A stretch of DNA of 16,859 bases. It comes from CAG-1000 sp964545285. Lineage in GTDB: Bacteria > Bacillota_I > Bacilli_A > RF39 > UBA660. How positions within the stretch are numbered: the first letter of the stretch is position 1; every line of letters begins with the position of its first letter. Location of the stretch: the NCBI GenBank assembly GCA_964545285.1, contig CAZJEW010000025.1, positions 1 to 16,859 on the forward strand. Reading direction: 5' to 3'. Shown in pieces: positions 6,890-15,385 of the stretch. Under the pieces are notes generated by a model that had not been told where the DNA came from, ran no database searches, and saw only the letters and a list, made by a program, of their open reading frames with translations. Made by a program: the position numbers and the translations under genes.

Positions 6890-7673
6890 CTATCTGTGGA
6901 TAAGGTATTTCAATATTATTCTTATCAAATGCTTCTTTAGTTTCTTCTTTTAAACTAAAGTATGCATTCCAATAATCTTCAGTTTTAACCCATACTCTTA
7001 AAACATACTTAAGAGAACTATCTGCATGATCTTTTAATCTTATTATTTTCTCTTTATCTTGCAAAACATATTCATTATTATCAATTACTTGATTCACAAC
7101 TTTTTTAACCCTATCGATTTTAACATTATATGCAGTATTTAATTCAATATCCACTCTTCTTGTAGTATTAGCACTATAATTAGTTATTTCGCTATTTAAT
7201 AAATTTCCATTAGGAAATTCAATTACTTTATTATCAGGAGTAGTTAATGAAGTGTAGAACATAGTAATACTTTTAACTGTTCCTTCTTTACCATTGGCTT
7301 CAATATAATCACCTATTTTAAATGGTTTAAATGTAAGTATCATCACTCCACCAGCTAAATTAGATAATCCTCCTTGCAAAGCAAGTCCTACTGCTAAAGC
7401 AGATGAGCCAATTATAGTAATAAATGAAGTTGTTGGTATTCCAACTATAGTTGCAGCTATTATAAATAGTACAACTTTTAATGCTATAGTAATTAAACTA
7501 ACTATAAATTCTTTAGCTGTAATATCCATTTTACTAAACCTATGTTCTTTTTTTAGAAATTTACTTAATAGTTTTATTAATTTAAAACCAACTATTAGTA
7601 TTATTATTGCAACTACTAAATCTACTAAAAAATCAAATGAATTAGTTTTTAAATTATTTAATATATCTTCCAT
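6873..7673 (-). CDS. MscS-family small mechanosensitive channel
   Basis: This 266-aa channel subunit would form a homoheptamer in the plasma membrane and release solutes on hypo-osmotic shock. Two N-terminal helices are at about 12-38 and 56-78. The pore-lining TM3 at about 82-113 carries the hallmark GSSALAVGLALQGGLSNLAGG, with small residues alternating as in MscS. The beta domain follows (KPFKIGDYIEANGKEGTVKSI, then TTPDNKVIEFPNGNL), and then the mixed alpha/beta C-terminal domain ending at IPYPQIDVHNK. The length is that of the smallest MscS type, with no extra domains. Its ATG overlaps the TAA of the unknown 470-residue gene by one base (TAATG), so the two are almost certainly co-translated. 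I leave the symbol blank because several paralogues share this architecture. Confidence 0.93.
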   Translation of the reverse strand: MEDILNNLKTNSFDFLVDLVVAIIILIVGFKLIKLLSKFLKKEHRFSKMDITAKEFIVSLITIALKVVLFIIAATIVGIPTTSFITIIGSSALAVGLALQGGLSNLAGGVMILTFKPFKIGDYIEANGKEGTVKSITMFYTSLTTPDNKVIEFPNGNLLNSEITNYSANTTRRVDIELNTAYNVKIDRVKKVVNQVIDNNEYVLQDKEKIIRLKDHADSSLKYVLRVWVKTEDYWNAYFSLKEETKEAFDKNNIEIPYPQIDVHNK

Positions 7674-9085
7674 TATAATCCCTTTCCTGAATTTGGACCA
7701 AATATAGAAGAAAGATCAATTACAGGTGTTGATAAATTATAGTATAATCTTTCATATGCTTCATCTCTTTTTTGTTTAAGAGAATCATATGATAATACTG
7801 GAGTTTTAATATAAACAACAGTTTTTCTTCTATATTCACTCATTAATTTATGTCTTAATATTCTTTGAATCTTTTTAAGTTCTCCGCATCCTCTTTTATA
7901 AACTAGTTTAGTTCTTTCTTCTCCATCAATTTTACCCCCTATAGATCTAAATACTGAATATCCTCCTTCAAGATTATATTTTCCTTCTAAATCTTTTAAG
8001 GATTCAATCATTTCTCTTGTTTTTGGATCCATTCTTTCAAATGATGATGTAAATACAGCATCTCTATAATTACTTAATTCTTCAATATATTTTTCTAAAG
8101 AAATAGTTGTACCATCTTTTTCTTCACTTAATCTTTGAGTATAAGTAACACTATTAACACCATATATTTTTAAATCATTTATTTTATAATATAATTCTAA
8201 TATTTTATCTTCAATTGAATCAATTGTTAATTGTTCAGGGTTTTTTTCAATAGTTTGATTGTTAAATCTCTCAATTGCTGCATCTTCAGCAGATACTACA
8301 GGGTCTAATAACCATCCAATTTCTGTAGTTCCTGTAATTTGAATTAGAGCATCTATTCTCGTTTTTTCAGCAATTTCTAATCTCATTAATATATTGTTTT
8401 TTTCCACTGTATTGCTAGAATCTATTTTGGCATATTCAAGTTTTAATGCATATATTTGTGTATTTATAGCTCTTATTCTGCTTTTTATGTCTTTACTGTT
8501 AGTTGTTGTTACTCGAGGGCCACCTTTTATGCCTACAATCTTTTTACCTTCAGCTTTAGGTAAACTTTGGGCACTTGAGTCTAAAGGAGTTCTTTTAATA
8601 GGTTCCGATAAGGGTGGAGTACTTACTTTTTGCTTTGTTCTAACAATATTATCAATACTTGTATTAATTAATTTCAATAAATCTATTTTTTTATGCTCTA
8701 AATCAAAATAAAATGAATATAGTTCTGCTCTTTCTTTAGTTATATTTAATAATTCATCCCTATATGATGCAAAGTTATTATTATATCTATCAATAGAATT
8801 TGATAATATTTCAGTAATTTTACTTTTTGCTTCTAATAATGATGCAAATGTACTACATTTATATATTAAATCCAAGCACTGTTTAAGTATTTGAATATTA
8901 TTTTTCAAAATATCTAATTGATGAATAACCGCTTTAATAGTTTCTGGATTAGCTTGTCCTAATTGTAAATTAGTTTTTTTAAGACATAATTCATTAAATT
9001 CATTTAATGATAATTGTAATTTATTTTTAATTCCATTAATTAATGTATTTATTCTTTCTCTTTCAGTTAATGATTTTGTTTCCAT
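7673..9085 (-). CDS. Unknown cytosolic helical protein coupled to mscS (470 aa)
   Basis: I do not recognise a family. The protein has no signal peptide, membrane helix or catalytic motif. Residues 1-150 are almost entirely helix-forming, with heptad-like Leu/Ile spacing; coiled coil is likely, for example at 55-100 and 108-150. A Pro/Ser/Lys-rich linker at about 154-192 (TPPLSEPIKRTPLDS) is probably disordered. Residues 198-370 are again helical and charged. The C-terminal part, from about 395, is strongly basic (KKIQRILRHKLMSEYRRK) and could contact nucleic acid, lipid or a partner protein. The ATG has a GAGGT SD six bases upstream and a good promoter. Its TAA overlaps the mscS ATG, which suggests a functional link with the channel or a shared stress response. 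That link is inference. Confidence 0.85.
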   Translation of the reverse strand: METKSLTERERINTLINGIKNKLQLSLNEFNELCLKKTNLQLGQANPETIKAVIHQLDILKNNIQILKQCLDLIYKCSTFASLLEAKSKITEILSNSIDRYNNNFASYRDELLNITKERAELYSFYFDLEHKKIDLLKLINTSIDNIVRTKQKVSTPPLSEPIKRTPLDSSAQSLPKAEGKKIVGIKGGPRVTTTNSKDIKSRIRAINTQIYALKLEYAKIDSSNTVEKNNILMRLEIAEKTRIDALIQITGTTEIGWLLDPVVSAEDAAIERFNNQTIEKNPEQLTIDSIEDKILELYYKINDLKIYGVNSVTYTQRLSEEKDGTTISLEKYIEELSNYRDAVFTSSFERMDPKTREMIESLKDLEGKYNLEGGYSVFRSIGGKIDGEERTKLVYKRGCGELKKIQRILRHKLMSEYRRKTVVYIKTPVLSYDSLKQKRDEAYERLYYNLSTPVIDLSSIFGPNSGKGL

Positions 9086-9113
9086 AATAAAACCTCATAT
9101 AATTTTCAAATTA

Positions 9114-9142
9114 ATAATATCACAATACGAAAAATAATTCAA
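9114..9142 (-). promoter_or_regulatory. Promoter of the 470-residue gene / mscS operon
   Basis: TTGAAT (9137-9142), a 17-bp spacer ending in TGA, and TATTAT (9114-9119) form an extended -10. The -10 ends 28 nt before the ATG at 9085, with the GAGGT SD in between. Confidence 0.5.
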
Positions 9143-9173
9143 TTATTGATTATAATAATGTAAATAACTTTAT

Positions 9174-9566
9174 TTAATAATAGCATTCTAATGATACAAT
9201 AATTGGATACTCTATATAATCATTATTGTATTTATTTTCTTTATCGATAAATATTTCACTTTTATCAACATCACATTGAGCTTGAGTATTTATATTACAG
9301 AACATACTAATATCCTTTTTATACATTTCTTTTAAGTCTTTTAATGATATTACATACCCACCTTTAGATACTGAATATTGTGATTGATTGTATGATTTAG
9401 ATGTATATATTTCTACTGCATAATTAAACAATGCGAAATCAAGTTCTTCTTCAGTTAGACAAACATTATTTATGTCAGAATTGTTTTCATTCGTATTATC
9501 TTTTGGATTCGTATATTCACATCCGACAACAAATATTAAAAATACAATTAACACTATTTTTTTCAT
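9174..9566 (-). CDS. Small lipoprotein of unknown function
   Basis: The 130-aa protein has a classic lipoprotein signal: MKK, a hydrophobic core, then the lipobox VVGC with the lipidated Cys at 16. An Asn/Asp/Thr-rich tether at about 17-34 follows. The mature domain of about 95 residues has no family I can name. It contains four further Cys (36, 90, 98, 128), enough for two disulfides outside the cell. It would be lipidated by Lgt (encoded at 4555-5376) and held on the outer face of the membrane. Its ATG follows the TAA of the large surface protein with no gap (TAAATG), and the SD GGAGAA is made by that protein's last two codons, Gly-Glu. The two are therefore co-translated and probably act at the same site. 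No terminator of quality follows. Confidence 0.82.
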   Translation of the reverse strand: MKKIVLIVFLIFVVGCEYTNPKDNTNENNSDINNVCLTEEELDFALFNYAVEIYTSKSYNQSQYSVSKGGYVISLKDLKEMYKKDISMFCNINTQAQCDVDKSEIFIDKENKYNNDYIEYPIIVSLECYY

Positions 9567-11303
9567 TTATTCTCCACTAAACAAAATAACGATATAACCA
9601 TTTCCTGAGTTATTTCCACTTTCTTGAATTAAAGTTTCAGTATCAGAACTTGCGCTATTCTTACCACCATATCCTGGTTTTCCTAAAACATCAGTTGAAG
9701 AACATTCACAATCATAATAAGTGGTTACACAGTTGCATGACTTGCTACATGTTTGACATGTTTTAACAGGCACTTGACGATATTTTGTACATTTGCAATC
9801 TCCTGCAACAATACAACCTTGTGTTTGATCATATTTCAGACAATCACCATTTTTATACGTAGTAGTACAATTGCATGACTCGCTACATGTTTGACATGTT
9901 TCACTTGGGCATGAATTACATGTGGTTTTTGAATAATCAACACTAGATGAACCTCCACCACCATTAGTTCCATTAAATCCTGAATTTCCGCCAACAGATT
10001 CACCGCCATTTCCAGAACTACTATTGTCTATTCCGCCAAGTCCTCCATTACTATTATTATTTCCTGCTCCACCGCCACCACCTGCAATAGAAATATATTT
10101 CGTACCAATTTTAATTGTAGTTGATCCTCCACCTACATATGATGTGCTTCCGACTTTAGATCCACCACCATTATGTCCATCTATACCTCCGGTATCTAAT
10201 AACAAAGTTGTATCCTTTTCTAAATAGACTTTAACTTTAATTCGTCCTCCATTACCACCAACAACAGTTGAACTTTTATTTCCACCTTGAGCTCCATATG
10301 CATCAATAGTATAATATCCTGTTGCTGGAACTACAAAAGTTTGTGTATCTTCAGAATAAAGAAATATTTCTTTTATTTCTTGATATACAATATTACAACT
10401 AGTATCCGCTGTTATTCCCTTTATTGTAAATGTTTTATTATTATAACTATATTTTTGTCCATTAGTACAAGACACATAATTATATGCACAATATTCGTTA
10501 GGAACCAATGAAACATCTAAGTCTTGTAATGCATTAGCATTAATGCTGACAGAATTAGAGTCATCAGAAAAAGATGCATTTTCTATAGATAGAGTTGCAA
10601 TAAAAGTTTTTGGTTTGTATTCTATATTACATACCACATCACCAGATATATTATTCAAAGTCAAATTATTATTTTTAATTGTCCCAATTGAATTAGTACA
10701 ACTAATTGTATTTGAATCTGAAATATAGTATTCATCAGGTGTTAAGGAATAATTTGCATTAGTATAATGTATTACATCATTAAAAGTATACTTATTATTT
10801 ATAGTTGCATTTGTTAAATTTATTGTAATACTATAATTTGGTGTTATAAATTTCCAAGGGTCTAAGTAAGTACCAATACCATTTACATTTATATTACTTT
10901 TAACATATACACACGGTCTAATAGTCGCTGTCTGCGATAAATCATATAATTCATATTTATTTGCTGGATTAAAACTTATAATATATTTTTTATCTGATAA
11001 AGAAGTCATTGTCCAATAATTCATTCCATTAAAAAGATAAGTATTCCCAGAGGTATCCTTAGAATTAATAAACTCCATTAAATTTAATAAACTACCATTT
11101 ATAAAATTATCATCTTGTTCTAAAATATTGTTTTCATATTTATACGGAATATTTCCTTGTTCAATATAGATATCATAATTATCGAAGTAATTAATATACT
11201 CATTAACATTATTTAAAGTTGTATAATAATTATTATACATTAAAGAATCAATAACAATTGGAACAAATAATATACAAATAAATAATATAATTTTATTTTT
11301 CAT
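9567..11303 (-). CDS. Modular surface protein: YWT module, Cys-paired beta repeats, glycine-rich domain with 16-Cys insertion
   Basis: This 578-aa extracellular protein has, in order, the following parts. A hydrophobic segment at 4-22 is probably an uncleaved anchor. At about 85-154 a module contains MNYWTM, ATIRPCVYVKS and GIGTYLDPWKF, related to the C-terminus of the TasA-like protein at 5885-6805. Two tandem beta-type repeats at about 156-229 and 232-308 each bear a CTN...C pair and an 'NNxTxxIxGxT' strand. A glycine-rich domain begins QTFVVPATGYYTIDAYGAQGG and runs on through GGGSTTIKIG and AGGGGGAG; its type resembles the Gly_rich domain also found in the ALK/LTK receptors. It is interrupted at 462-534 by 16 Cys with two CQTCSxSCNC repeats, then closes with GNGYIVILFSGE. 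No LPxTG motif is present. The SD AAGGTGAG and a strong promoter lie upstream. A binding or adhesion role is likely; the ligand is unknown. Confidence 0.83.
   Translation of the reverse strand: MKNKIILFICILFVPIVIDSLMYNNYYTTLNNVNEYINYFDNYDIYIEQGNIPYKYENNILEQDDNFINGSLLNLMEFINSKDTSGNTYLFNGMNYWTMTSLSDKKYIISFNPANKYELYDLSQTATIRPCVYVKSNINVNGIGTYLDPWKFITPNYSITINLTNATINNKYTFNDVIHYTNANYSLTPDEYYISDSNTISCTNSIGTIKNNNLTLNNISGDVVCNIEYKPKTFIATLSIENASFSDDSNSVSINANALQDLDVSLVPNEYCAYNYVSCTNGQKYSYNNKTFTIKGITADTSCNIVYQEIKEIFLYSEDTQTFVVPATGYYTIDAYGAQGGNKSSTVVGGNGGRIKVKVYLEKDTTLLLDTGGIDGHNGGGSKVGSTSYVGGGSTTIKIGTKYISIAGGGGGAGNNNSNGGLGGIDNSSSGNGGESVGGNSGFNGTNGGGGSSSVDYSKTTCNSCPSETCQTCSESCNCTTTYKNGDCLKYDQTQGCIVAGDCKCTKYRQVPVKTCQTCSKSCNCVTTYYDCECSSTDVLGKPGYGGKNSASSDTETLIQESGNNSGNGYIVILFSGE
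9733..9763 (-). repeat. 31-bp direct repeat, copy 1 (Cys motif)
   Basis: This copy is identical to 9871-9901 except for one base, and the copies are 138 bp apart. Both encode the TCQTCSxSCN motif within the 16-Cys block. The near-identity at DNA level points to recent duplication or to gene conversion. Confidence 0.85.
9871..9901 (-). repeat. 31-bp direct repeat, copy 2 (Cys motif)
   Basis: This is the partner of the repeat at 9733-9763, with one mismatch (C for T on the plus strand, at 9881). The flanking sequence is similar but more diverged (CNCTTTY against CNCVTTY). Confidence 0.85.
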
Positions 11304-11320
11304 ATACTCACCTTAAAATA

Positions 11321-11349
11321 ATTATAACACAATCAAATAAATAAGTAAA
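11321..11349 (-). promoter_or_regulatory. Promoter of the modular surface protein / lipoprotein operon
   Basis: TTTACT (11344-11349), a 17-bp spacer ending in TGT (extended -10) and an exact TATAAT (11321-11326) are present. The -10 ends 17 nt before the ATG, leaving only about 11 nt of leader, filled by the SD AAGGTGAG. This is one of the best promoter matches in the window. Confidence 0.6.
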
Positions 11350-11358
11350 TACAAAATA

Positions 11359-12465
11359 TTAAATTTTATTTAGTGTTCTCATATATGGATTAGATGATTC
11401 TACAATTATATTATGATTCTTTGTGTAATATAATAATCCTCTAAAAATACTACTATCTTTATATATTCTTTTGTCCCATAAATACCATATATCAAATGGA
11501 GTTGAAGCTCCTTTTGAAAGCATTTGTTGTACTATAGAACTATTAAATACAACATTATTTTCCTGATCAGATAATGAATTATGCATATTTAGTTCTTGAT
11601 ATATTTTTGACTGAATATCTGCTTCTAATTTATCACACATATTAGCAAATATAGCTTCCTCTGTATCTTCGTTATCAAATTCTACTAATGAACTAACAAT
11701 ACTATCTTTAATTGATAAAATGCTTGCAATTTCTTCAACTGCTTTATGTTCAATTTCCATCTTTTGTGCTTTTGTAATACCATCAAAAGGTGTAATATCT
11801 CCAATTAAAATTTCACCAGTTTCATGTACAACTAAAGTAGATATTACTTTATCCATATCAATAGTATTTTCAAATTCTGAATCTATTCCCATTGCAAGAC
11901 CAATAGTACCCACAATATGTTCAGGAATATCTTCAATTCTGTCACTATTTATATTCCAGTGAGTTTTATCCCAACCACTCCTAGTTTTATGTGATAAAGT
12001 TTTGTTTTGATAATAAAATTTGAAAATACTATGATATTTTTCGTACTCTTCTTGATTCCTCGGAATAAATATTTTATTATTTAATGCTTCAGTAAATAAT
12101 TCTTCTATTGTTAAATATTCACCTTTTTCATATAATAAACTATTTAATCTAGATTCTAGTTCTCTAAATTTCATTACGATAATTGAATCATTAGAAATAC
12201 TTTGATTTAATTCTGAAATTAATTCATTATATCTTATATTAGAAACACCAGAATTATTTATACAAGACAAAACAATCATTCTATATACTCTACTAACATT
12301 ATCTGTAACATTAAATTCCGAATTAAATGCAGTTGCTAAAATCATGCTACCAAATATGTGGTCAGCATAAGATTCATTACTTTTATGATCATAAATTAAA
12401 TATTTCAAATTATTTACCTTATTATAGAACTTAAAAACATTTTCATATCTATTATTATTTTTCAT
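11359..12465 (-). CDS. HD-domain metal-dependent hydrolase with a degenerate N-terminal duplicate
   Basis: The 368-aa protein's C-terminal half is an HD-superfamily domain close to the YfbR/HDDC2 nucleotidase group. H183 (EHIVG), the metal motif H214-E215 with E218 (VVHETGE), GDIT with D223, and D278 in CDKLEAD are all in family order. The usual His-Asp is His-Glu here, a conservative change seen in some HD proteins. The likely activity is hydrolysis of a nucleoside monophosphate or similar phosphate ester in the cytosol; the substrate is unknown. Residues 36-68 align without gaps to 183-215 (HIFGSMILA against HIVGTIGLA, and a shared SEF), but the catalytic pair is replaced by Ser-Cys. The N-terminal half therefore looks like a dead duplicate. 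A strong GGGGG SD and TATAAT are just upstream. It is apparently monocistronic, although I see no terminator before the next promoter. Confidence 0.85.
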   Translation of the reverse strand: MKNNNRYENVFKFYNKVNNLKYLIYDHKSNESYADHIFGSMILATAFNSEFNVTDNVSRVYRMIVLSCINNSGVSNIRYNELISELNQSISNDSIIVMKFRELESRLNSLLYEKGEYLTIEELFTEALNNKIFIPRNQEEYEKYHSIFKFYYQNKTLSHKTRSGWDKTHWNINSDRIEDIPEHIVGTIGLAMGIDSEFENTIDMDKVISTLVVHETGEILIGDITPFDGITKAQKMEIEHKAVEEIASILSIKDSIVSSLVEFDNEDTEEAIFANMCDKLEADIQSKIYQELNMHNSLSDQENNVVFNSSIVQQMLSKGASTPFDIWYLWDKRIYKDSSIFRGLLYYTKNHNIIVESSNPYMRTLNKI

Positions 12466-12479
12466 ATGTTCCCCCTATA

Positions 12480-12508
12480 ATTATAATAACATATCTATAT
12501 TTTTAGAA
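12480..12508 (-). promoter_or_regulatory. Candidate promoter of the HD-protein gene
   Basis: An exact TATAAT (12480-12485) ends 14 nt before the ATG. The -35 is poor (TTCTAA, 12503-12508, 17-bp spacing). The predicted transcript would start at or inside the GGGGG SD, which makes this the most extreme short-leader case here. Confidence 0.33.
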
Positions 12509-12510
12509 CA

Positions 12511-12538
12511 AGAAAAAATAATGAATAATCATTATTTT
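12511..12538 (-). terminator. Terminator after uvrA
   Basis: A perfect 10-bp stem (AAAATAATGA, 12538-12529, with TCATTATTTT, 12524-12515) has a 4-nt loop and is followed by TTCTTGTT. The 5' arm contains the uvrA TAA stop. Confidence 0.65.
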
Positions 12539-15348
12539 AATATTTCTTTTAAGTATTCGCCTGTATAAGAATTTTTGTTTTTAATTATATCTTCTGGTGT
12601 TCCAGTTGCTACAATAGTACCTCCACCGTCTCCACCTTCTGGTCCTAAATCTATAATATAGTCTGCAACTTTAATAATATCCAAATTATGTTCAATAACA
12701 ACTACTGTATCGCCGTTATCAACAATTCTATTTAATATTATTAAAAGTTTTTTAATATCATCTTGATGAAGACCAGTAGACGGTTCATCTAATATAAATA
12801 CACTTTTTCCAGTTGGTTTTTTTTGCAATTCTTTAGCAAGTTTTACTCTTGAAGCTTCTCCTCCTGATAAAGTTATTGCACTTTGACCAAGCTTTACATA
12901 TCCAAGACCAACTTCATCCATTGTTTTTAATGCTTTATACACTTTAGGAACATTCTCAAATATTTTTAATGCTTCACTTACTCTCAAATCTAAAACTTGA
13001 GATATATCCAATCCTTTAAATTTTACTTTAAGAGTTTCATTGTTGTATCTTTTAGCATTACATACATCACATGGTACATATACATCAGGTAAAAAATGCA
13101 TTTCGATTTTTTTAACTCCATCTCCACAACAAGCTTCACATCTACCACCTTTAACATTAAAACTAAATCTACTTTTATCATATCCTCTTATTTTTGATTC
13201 TTTAGTTTCAGCGAATACTTCTCTAATTGAATCAAATACACCAACATAAGTAGATGGATTGCTTCTTGGAGTTCTACCTATTGGATCCTGTGTAATATTT
13301 ACAACTTTATCTAAAAAATCCACACCAGAAATTGATTTATAATTTCCAGGTTTAACTCTTGATCTATTTATTTTATTACTTAATACTTTAAATAATATTT
13401 CATTAACAAGTGAGCTTTTTCCACTTCCAGATACGCCAGTAACGCATATAAATTTACCTAAAGGAAATTCTACATTAATATTTTTTAAATTGTTTTCTTT
13501 GCAACCAATTATTTTGATTTTCTTTCCATTTCCTTTTCTTCTCTTCTTAGGTATTTCTATGCATTCTTTTCCACTTAAATACCTTCCAGTTATTGAATCT
13601 TTGTTGCTCATTACTTCTTTAGGTGTTCCTTTAGCTACAATATATCCACCTTCATCACCTGCTTTAGGGCCTATATCTACTAAATAATCAGCATTAAGCA
13701 TAGTATCAGTATCATGTTCTACAACTATTAATGTATTACCTAAATCTCTCATTTCTTTTAATGAATTAATTAATTTCATATTATCTCTTTGATGAAGACC
13801 GATAGATGGTTCATCTAAAACATAAAGAATACCTGAAAGCCTACTGCCAATTTGAGTAGCAAGTCGTATTCTTTGAGCTTCACCACCTGATAATGTAGCT
13901 GCTTCTCTATTAAGAGTTAAATATTCAAGACCAACATTTTTCAAAAAATTCAATCTATCTTTAATTTCTTTTATAATAAGAAAAGATATTTCATATTGTT
14001 CTTTGTTTAATTCTAAATTACTAATAAAATCATATAAATCCTTGATACTTAAACAAGTAACTTCGTATATATTTTTTTTATTAATTTTTACACTTAGTGC
14101 TTCTTCTTTTAATCTAGATTTATTACATGAAGGACAAGGAAGTTCTGTCATATATTTTTCTATCCATTCCCTTATCATTGAAGAAGTTGTTTCCATATAT
14201 CTTCTTTCTAAATTCGAAATAATTCCTTCAAAATAATCATAACTTTTTGATATATTACCACTTCTAGATTCAGTTACAAAATTAAGTTTTTCTTTAGAAC
14301 CATATAAAATAATATCAAGTTCTTCTTTTGTCAAACTTTTAACTGGTTTATATAAATCAATATTATAGTATTTAGCAACACTATCAAGTTTCTTATAATA
14401 GATATTTAATGTTTCTCCACTTTGAAAAGAAGCAACAGCTCCATTCATAATAGATAAATCTCTATTAGGTATTAATAAATCAACATCTATATGTAATTTA
14501 ACACCTAATCCTTTACATTCAGGACAAGCACCATATGGACTATTAAAAGAAAATAATCTAGGTTCTAATTCACTAATACTAAAATTACAATAAGGACATG
14601 AATAATTTTCACTCATTAATAATTCTTTATCACCAATTATACTAATTAATACTTTACCAGAAGCTATTTTAGACGCAATTTCAATACTTTCAAAGATTCT
14701 TCCTCTAGAAGTACCTTTAACAACCATTCTATCGATTATGACATCAATTTCATGTTTAATATTCTTTTCTAGAGAAATAGTATCGTTTAATTCAAGAATA
14801 TTATTATCTATTCTAGCTCTTACATAACCATCTTTAATTAAAGAATCAATAATATCTTTATGAGTACCCTTTTCACCTCTAATAATAGGAGCCATTATTT
14901 CTATTTTAGTACCTTCTTCATACTCCATAACTCTATTAGTCATTTCTTCTATGCTTTGTTCAGTTACAGGAATATTATGTTTAGGGCAAAATGGAATACC
15001 AATACGTGCATATAAAAGTCTCAGATAATCATATATTTCAGTAATAGTACCAACAGTACTTCTAGGATTTTTATTAGTAGATTTTTGATCAATAGAAATA
15101 CTAGGGCTTAACCCTTCTATAGAATCAACATCAGGTTTGTGCATATTACCCAAAAATTGTCTAGCATAAGAACTTAAACTTTCAACATATCTTCTTTGAC
15201 CTTCGGCAAATATTGTATCAAAAGCTAATGAACTTTTACCACTTCCAGAAACACCAGTCATAACAATTAATTTATTTTTAGGCAGTTCTATATCAAATCC
15301 TTTTAGATTATTTTCTCTTGCATTTTTAATTATAATTTTATCATTCAT
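12532..15348 (-). CDS. uvrA: Excinuclease ABC subunit A (UvrA)
   Basis: This is the damage-recognition ATPase of nucleotide excision repair, acting as a dimer that loads UvrB. Starting at the ATG at 15348 it has 938 residues, normal for UvrA, and begins MNDKIIIKNARENNLKGF as family members do. The open frame reaches a TTG at 15396, but that would add 16 non-conserved residues and overlap the promoter; the chosen ATG has GAGGT in front. Both ABC halves are intact: Walker A GVSGSGKSSL twice, signatures LSGGEAQRIRLA and LSGGEASRVKLA, and Walker B YVLDEPSIGLHQ and FILDEPSTGLHQ. The CPYC...CPEC and CEAC...CDVC zinc modules are present, the latter joined by IEMHFLPDVYVP. uvrB, often adjacent, is not in this window. 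A good promoter overlapped by a perfect dyad suggests regulated expression. Confidence 0.97.
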   Translation of the reverse strand: MNDKIIIKNARENNLKGFDIELPKNKLIVMTGVSGSGKSSLAFDTIFAEGQRRYVESLSSYARQFLGNMHKPDVDSIEGLSPSISIDQKSTNKNPRSTVGTITEIYDYLRLLYARIGIPFCPKHNIPVTEQSIEEMTNRVMEYEEGTKIEIMAPIIRGEKGTHKDIIDSLIKDGYVRARIDNNILELNDTISLEKNIKHEIDVIIDRMVVKGTSRGRIFESIEIASKIASGKVLISIIGDKELLMSENYSCPYCNFSISELEPRLFSFNSPYGACPECKGLGVKLHIDVDLLIPNRDLSIMNGAVASFQSGETLNIYYKKLDSVAKYYNIDLYKPVKSLTKEELDIILYGSKEKLNFVTESRSGNISKSYDYFEGIISNLERRYMETTSSMIREWIEKYMTELPCPSCNKSRLKEEALSVKINKKNIYEVTCLSIKDLYDFISNLELNKEQYEISFLIIKEIKDRLNFLKNVGLEYLTLNREAATLSGGEAQRIRLATQIGSRLSGILYVLDEPSIGLHQRDNMKLINSLKEMRDLGNTLIVVEHDTDTMLNADYLVDIGPKAGDEGGYIVAKGTPKEVMSNKDSITGRYLSGKECIEIPKKRRKGNGKKIKIIGCKENNLKNINVEFPLGKFICVTGVSGSGKSSLVNEILFKVLSNKINRSRVKPGNYKSISGVDFLDKVVNITQDPIGRTPRSNPSTYVGVFDSIREVFAETKESKIRGYDKSRFSFNVKGGRCEACCGDGVKKIEMHFLPDVYVPCDVCNAKRYNNETLKVKFKGLDISQVLDLRVSEALKIFENVPKVYKALKTMDEVGLGYVKLGQSAITLSGGEASRVKLAKELQKKPTGKSVFILDEPSTGLHQDDIKKLLIILNRIVDNGDTVVVIEHNLDIIKVADYIIDLGPEGGDGGGTIVATGTPEDIIKNKNSYTGEYLKEILK

Positions 15349-15385
15349 GATTACCTCACTATTATTTTCCTCAAAAAACATACTT

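Noticed and set aside
8394..8711. Plus-strand hydrophobic reading frame of 105 codons
   Set aside because: It lies antisense inside the 470-aa gene. Its hydrophobicity follows from A-rich Lys/Asn/Glu codons read backwards.
9133..9147. Hairpin AATAA-N5-TTATT as terminator after the lipoprotein gene
   Set aside because: The stem is only 5 bp, all A-T, and it overlaps the -35 of the next promoter; it is too weak to call.
10024..10227. Plus-strand Pro-rich reading frame
   Set aside because: It is the antisense shadow of the glycine-rich domain (Gly codons read as Pro on the other strand), with no SD or promoter.
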